Shown: positions 60,423 through 64,000 of the stretch, in pieces
Position numbering within the stretch: the first letter of the stretch is position 1
How the letters are laid out: every line of letters begins with the position of its first letter
Origin: Acidobacteriota bacterium
GTDB lineage: Bacteria > Acidobacteriota > Terriglobia > Terriglobales > Acidobacteriaceae
Reading direction: 5' to 3'
DNA: 64,000 nucleotides
Assembly (NCBI GenBank): GCA_013289765.1
Contig: JABCZI010000003.1
Span: 186,001-250,000 of the forward strand
The notes under the pieces: generated by a model
Told to the model about the DNA's origin: nothing
The model's input: only the letters and a program-made list of their open reading frames with translations
Database searches by the model: none
Program-made: the position numbers and the translations under genes

Positions 60423-61868
60423 ATGCATAGATGTATCGTGCTGGTTCTCTTGCTGGTTTCGTGTCTGGTGAGGCAGGGCGTCAAGGCTCAAACAGTTTCT
60501 GACTTGAACGCGGATTCTCGATCGAGCACTAATTCGGCCGCCCCGGCCCCATCTGACCCGGCCGGCGACGATGATTCCCTGGACTGGCTGTTTCCCATCC
60601 GCAAGCTGAACCGGTCTCTGCCCAGCTGGTTCCGAATCGGTGGGGAATTTCGTGGTCGTCTCGAGGGTCCGACGGGGATCGGGTTCGCCAGAACGGATGA
60701 TTTCTATTATTTGGACCGCTTGCGCGTGAAGCTGGGTATTAAGCCGAAAGAGTGGCTGCTGTTTTATGGCGAAGTGCAGGATTCTCGCATTTTCTTCAAT
60801 CACCACATCGCCAATGCCAATCCGTACGAGGACAAGTGGACCCTTTGGCAGGCTTTTCCTCAGGTAGGCAGTTCAGAGACAGGTTGGGTGGATGCCCTGG
60901 CGGGACGCCAAGTTCTCCGTTTCGGCGATGAACGCGTCATCGGCCCATCCGAGTGGCTGAACGTCGGTCGAACTTTCAACGTTGCGCGGGTTGACCTTCA
61001 TCATCCAGGCTACGAAGTCAGCGTGTTCGCTTCTTCGGTAGTGCCTGGCGACAACAGTGACCTACATAATGCACTTCCGGGCAACAACATGTACGGAGTT
61101 TACGGAAGCTTTCAGAACATCGTCCCCAAAGCGGACTTCGATCCTTACGTTCTATGGCGCGTCGCGCCATCCAGCTCTGAACTTTCGGAGACGCTTAACC
61201 GTGGCCACCTCAATGAAGTCACCATTGGTCTCCACTGGAAGGGCGATCTCCCCGCCGATTTCGATTACGACACCGAGTTCGACGGACAGACAGGATCGCT
61301 GGGCCCGTCTTCCATTGCTGCGTGGGCGGGCTACGCCAGCGTTGGCAAGACTTTTCGCAAAGTCGCCGCCGCGCCTCACGTTTTTCTCGAGGGCAACTAT
61401 GCCTCGGGAACGAAAAATCCGAAGGGCCACGAGTGGAATACCTTTGACCAGCTCTATCCTTCGAATCACAACAAGTTGGGCTTTGCCGATGAGGTCGGCC
61501 GCCGGAACCTGGTGCATTTCCGAATCGGAGTGGAAGAGGAGCCCACGAAAAAGTGGAAACTCACACAGCAATTTGAAAGTTACTGGTTGGCCACGTCAAA
61601 TGACAACTTCTACGCCAGCAGTGGAACCATTGCGGTTGCGGCCCGCCCCGGCGCGAGCCGGCACATCGGCAACGAATTCGATGCGATTGCCGAATACGTG
61701 GTGAATAAAGGATTGAACTTTGGCTTTGGTTATGCGCGCATGTTCGCCGGACAATTTCTCAACACCACCACGCTGGGGCACGATTACAGCTATCCTTACG
61801 CGTATTTCGAATACAACTTTTCGAAAACCGGCTTTCACTTTCCCGTTACCCCGAATAAGCGGAACTAA
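60423..61868 (+). CDS. Alginate-export-type outer-membrane porin
   Basis: A 481-residue outer-membrane protein with a signal peptide (1-22, Val-Lys-Ala-Gln). The barrel region shares AlgE/alginate-export-family elements: Trp-Phe-Arg-Ile-Gly-Gly-Glu-Phe-Arg-Gly-Arg-Leu-Glu, Leu-Arg-Val-Lys-Leu-Gly, and Gly-Arg-Gln-Val-Leu-Arg-Phe-Gly-Asp-Glu-Arg. The last part has alternating aromatic strands. Substrate unknown, not necessarily alginate. AAAGG precedes the ATG. Confidence 0.85.
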   Translation: MHRCIVLVLLLVSCLVRQGVKAQTVSDLNADSRSSTNSAAPAPSDPAGDDDSLDWLFPIRKLNRSLPSWFRIGGEFRGRLEGPTGIGFARTDDFYYLDRLRVKLGIKPKEWLLFYGEVQDSRIFFNHHIANANPYEDKWTLWQAFPQVGSSETGWVDALAGRQVLRFGDERVIGPSEWLNVGRTFNVARVDLHHPGYEVSVFASSVVPGDNSDLHNALPGNNMYGVYGSFQNIVPKADFDPYVLWRVAPSSSELSETLNRGHLNEVTIGLHWKGDLPADFDYDTEFDGQTGSLGPSSIAAWAGYASVGKTFRKVAAAPHVFLEGNYASGTKNPKGHEWNTFDQLYPSNHNKLGFADEVGRRNLVHFRIGVEEEPTKKWKLTQQFESYWLATSNDNFYASSGTIAVAARPGASRHIGNEFDAIAEYVVNKGLNFGFGYARMFAGQFLNTTTLGHDYSYPYAYFEYNFSKTGFHFPVTPNKRN

Positions 61869-61884
61869 TTTCTCAGGAGCCTGA

Positions 61885-62511
61885 TCAATCGCTCGCGTTT
61901 GCATCCTCGAATCCTCGATATCGGCCGATTTTGAGCGCCCGTTCCTCGCGATCCTTACGCAATCGATAGCGCCAAGCCCAAACCGCCGTCAGCACTACGA
62001 CTAAAAAGCACAATTCCACGAATAACTTTTCTCCATCCAGAGGATCAATTGGGTGCCCCTTCAAGTCCGTATCCGCAAGGATGCCGTGAATGAAGGTGCA
62101 AATAGCGGCTACATAGACAAGGTAATGGAAAAGCTTCCACCGGCTCCGCCCCAGCCGAAGGCGAAAATACGACGTGAGTATGACTACCACGATAAGGTAT
62201 ACGCTCACGGCGCCGACAGTATTCTCGATCGGTTGAACGGGAGACCATATTGGAAGGGCCAAGTCCAACAGACGCCAATGAGTCTGCGTTGAAAACAGTA
62301 ATATGACGGGGTGCGTCAACACTGACGCTAGAAGGACGTATGCGGTCCAGTTGTGTACAGCGAAGATATTGATTCGCCGATGAGGCCACAGCCGCGACGG
62401 ACTGTAACGAACCGCGATTAGCAGTCCAAGACAGATATTTGCCGTCGACAGAAAAACAGCCAGCAATCCGACATCGGCGGAAAAGTCAAGTGCCGTCATT
62501 CCGGCGCTCAA
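61885..62511 (-). CDS. Ferric-reductase-like membrane protein
   Basis: A 208-residue protein with about six membrane helices resembling the ferric-reductase-like domain that carries b haems between helices: His-Asn-Trp-Thr-Ala-Tyr, Thr-His-Pro-Val-Ile near 62, then Phe-His-Tyr-Leu-Val-Tyr and Phe-Ile-His-Gly-Ile near 139. The C-terminal tail is charged. No separate flavin domain is attached. Starts 4 nt inside the preceding cytochrome gene. Confidence 0.82.
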   Translation of the reverse strand: MSAGMTALDFSADVGLLAVFLSTANICLGLLIAVRYSPSRLWPHRRINIFAVHNWTAYVLLASVLTHPVILLFSTQTHWRLLDLALPIWSPVQPIENTVGAVSVYLIVVVILTSYFRLRLGRSRWKLFHYLVYVAAICTFIHGILADTDLKGHPIDPLDGEKLFVELCFLVVVLTAVWAWRYRLRKDREERALKIGRYRGFEDANASD

Positions 62512-63071
62512 TGAACGGGAGGTGCCGATGGTGACGTCGATAAATCTGAAATAAGCACCTTCTTTACGGAATCAGGAATTTCGTTCGCATGCGCGAGTAG
62601 CTCACTTACTTGCCATAGCTGAGTGTCGGTTAGCTTGTTCTTGAAGGAGGGCATCCCCGAAAGTCGAATTCCATTGGCTGCCTTCCAGTAACTCTCCGAC
62701 GCCGGGTCATCGGTAACACCCTTGCCACGGAACAATTGCGGGGGTTTGGGAAACATCGTTGTCGCATAGTCCATGGGTGGCTGCCCCGGAAGTCCGTGAC
62801 ACAAAGCGCAGTGCTGTTTGTATACGCTGGCGCCGGCAAGAAAATTAGGTTCGTCCGCGGGCACAGAAGAGGGAGGAATATGTTGCTTCTCGATATGCGC
62901 ATCCAGGGCCATATTCGCGAACTTTTTTTCAAAGGGCATAGGCGGATCGGCTGTTGCCACCGGAGCCAAGCCGGCAGAAAAGTAGAGGAAGACACAACCC
63001 ACTGAAACCGCAATGGCCAGAATGAAACCGAGTACGATACCCTTTATCACTTGTGAGCTCCTGTCTTGCAT
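62508..63071 (-). CDS. Membrane-anchored c-type cytochrome
   Basis: A 187-residue protein with an N-terminal anchor helix (about 10-32). The haem motif Cys-Ala-Leu-Cys-His lies near 91, and the Met ligand is probable in Leu-Ser-Gly-Met-Pro-Ser-Phe near 140. A single haem. It passes electrons in the periplasm, presumably with the overlapping membrane protein. Preceded by the beta-barrel gene. Confidence 0.9.
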   Translation of the reverse strand: MQDRSSQVIKGIVLGFILAIAVSVGCVFLYFSAGLAPVATADPPMPFEKKFANMALDAHIEKQHIPPSSVPADEPNFLAGASVYKQHCALCHGLPGQPPMDYATTMFPKPPQLFRGKGVTDDPASESYWKAANGIRLSGMPSFKNKLTDTQLWQVSELLAHANEIPDSVKKVLISDLSTSPSAPPVH

Positions 63072-63074
63072 TAG

Positions 63075-63884
63075 TCAGAAATTAAAGCGATAACCCAGAA
63101 TCATCTTCGCAATCAGGTGGTCGGTTGCGCCCGTGAGGCCCACCCCAAGTCCGAAATTGATTTCCCACTGAGGCGCGATATTCAAATCAATTGCGGGGAA
63201 AATCTGATGCTGTTGTTGTGAAATCGCATCGAACCCTGTCACCGGTCCTGCCGAGCCGTAGTATTCGAGACCTCCCGCAACTTTCGGTGTGAGATCGTAA
63301 CTGAATTTGAAGTTTGGAGAAAAAACAACGCCCTGGTTCACGCTCACGCCGTGGAAAGACCGGTCAAGCGTGGGGTTCAGGGACCAATACCATCGGCCTA
63401 CCTTTTGATCCACGATGGGACGGATTTCCCAGGTCCAGGTGTCTACGGAATATTGCCGCCTCTGGTAGCCGATTTCATTCGAGAGGCTCACTCCCACGGG
63501 CCAGTGCCATTTCTTCGGAATGGCGACGCGCGGCCGAATGTGATCTCCTACCCATTGCCAGTTCTGGCCCTCACTTATCGAAGTGAATATGTAAAAGCCG
63601 CACTCGAACCAATCATTGAAGCCGTGAGTGATCTCCACGGTTTCATGCTCTGCATCATTGGTGGGATAAACCCCATTCACCATTGTCTTGGAGCCATCGA
63701 TTGTGAAATTGCTGTGGAGTTCAACCATGGTGTGCCCAGGATCGACCAGATCAGATCCGTACACCTGAATTTCGTAGTTGTCTTGAGCACGGGTGAGAGG
63801 TGCGGCCAAGAGAAAAGTTAGTAGTAGAAGCGTGATTGCAAGATGTCGGCACGTTAACTTCTGATCAGAATCGCCACGTCCCAT
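63075..63884 (-). CDS. Outer-membrane beta-barrel protein, unknown
   Basis: A 269-residue protein with a signal peptide (about 1-33, ending Thr-Arg-Ala-Gln) and alternating beta strands throughout, ending in Arg-Phe-Asn-Phe, a typical outer-membrane C-terminus. No family recognised with certainty. It is first in an operon with cytochrome c and the ferric-reductase-like protein, 3 nt apart. A role in outer-membrane electron or metal passage would be a guess. Confidence 0.75.
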   Translation of the reverse strand: MGRGDSDQKLTCRHLAITLLLLTFLLAAPLTRAQDNYEIQVYGSDLVDPGHTMVELHSNFTIDGSKTMVNGVYPTNDAEHETVEITHGFNDWFECGFYIFTSISEGQNWQWVGDHIRPRVAIPKKWHWPVGVSLSNEIGYQRRQYSVDTWTWEIRPIVDQKVGRWYWSLNPTLDRSFHGVSVNQGVVFSPNFKFSYDLTPKVAGGLEYYGSAGPVTGFDAISQQQHQIFPAIDLNIAPQWEINFGLGVGLTGATDHLIAKMILGYRFNF

Positions 63885-64000
63885 GAGGAAGACTATCAGT
63901 TATATAATGAATTCTGCGTGGCAAGCAGATGACAAGTTGTTCATGTTCTCTTATAAGGCGCACCAACTTGCATCAAGGATAGTATGCGGAGGCTAACAAC

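Noticed and set aside
1-64000. CRISPR array, prophage, insertion sequence or rRNA operon
   Set aside because: No regularly spaced repeats, transposase or phage-type genes or rRNA motifs were found on reading both strands.

Overview
The window looks like chromosomal DNA of a soil-type Acidobacteriota bacterium, probably near the Koribacter/Terriglobia group. This rests on recognition rather than a search. Pointers are two very large Oar-like TonB-dependent receptors with an N-terminal carboxypeptidase-regulatory domain, a CRTAC1 (FG-GAP plus ASPIC/UnbV) protein next to a TPR protein, a solo LON-domain protein, RNase J, several small Cys-rich proteins of a type I associate with this phylum, moderately high GC, and many short intergenic repeats. 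No prophage, insertion sequence, CRISPR array or rRNA was seen. One tRNA-Gln(CUG) gene is present.

Layout. 0.3-7 kb: TPR protein, short-chain dehydrogenase, LON-domain protein, an AAA+ ATPase/VWA pair, then a 56-codon secreted repeat peptide followed by a 7-TM protein and a membrane-anchored partner. 6.9-9.3 kb: tRNA-Gln, isochorismatase-like hydrolase, a P-loop kinase with a long RG-rich tail, and a PPOX-fold protein. 9.4-13.2 kb: glycolytic run gap-pgk-macro domain-tpiA, with the last three genes overlapping by 4 nt. 13.3-19.8 kb: MFS transporter, ECF sigma/anti-sigma pair with a DUF4097-type protein, shikimate kinase, an exported protein and a PerM/AI-2E transporter. 19.8-26.4 kb: galT, then a lysine/diaminopimelate block asd-lysC-dapB-dapA-dapD in which dapA carries an unusual Cys-rich tail. 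26.4-33.0 kb: serine hydrolase, HAD phosphatase, EcsC protein, RNase J, an SH3/TPR exported protein and uppP. 33.0-39.7 kb: MazF-type toxin with ribbon-helix-helix antitoxin, ftsK, small proteins, DUF3300, YjbQ and DUF4337 proteins. 39.7-42.2 kb: an IclR regulator divergent from isocitrate lyase, with two matching palindromic operators between them. 42.2-57.9 kb: GH3 glycosidase, GlcG-like protein, and two paralogous TonB receptors flanking an ECF sigma/RskA-like anti-sigma pair, then the CRTAC1-TPR pair. 58-64 kb: YceI-like and OmpA-like proteins, an alginate-export-type porin, and an operon of beta-barrel protein, cytochrome c and ferric-reductase-like membrane protein.

How genes work together. 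The gap/pgk/tpiA run is central glycolysis, and asd to dapD covers aspartate to the succinylated DAP intermediate (asparto-kinase, semialdehyde dehydrogenase, dihydrodipicolinate synthase and reductase, succinyltransferase). The 42-58 kb region reads as an outer-membrane uptake and glycan-degradation island under cell-surface-signalling-like sigma control. Isocitrate lyase appears to be locally controlled by its IclR neighbour. Several starts are TTG or GTG with a good Shine-Dalgarno site or a 4-nt overlap, and several genes seem to have very short leaders.
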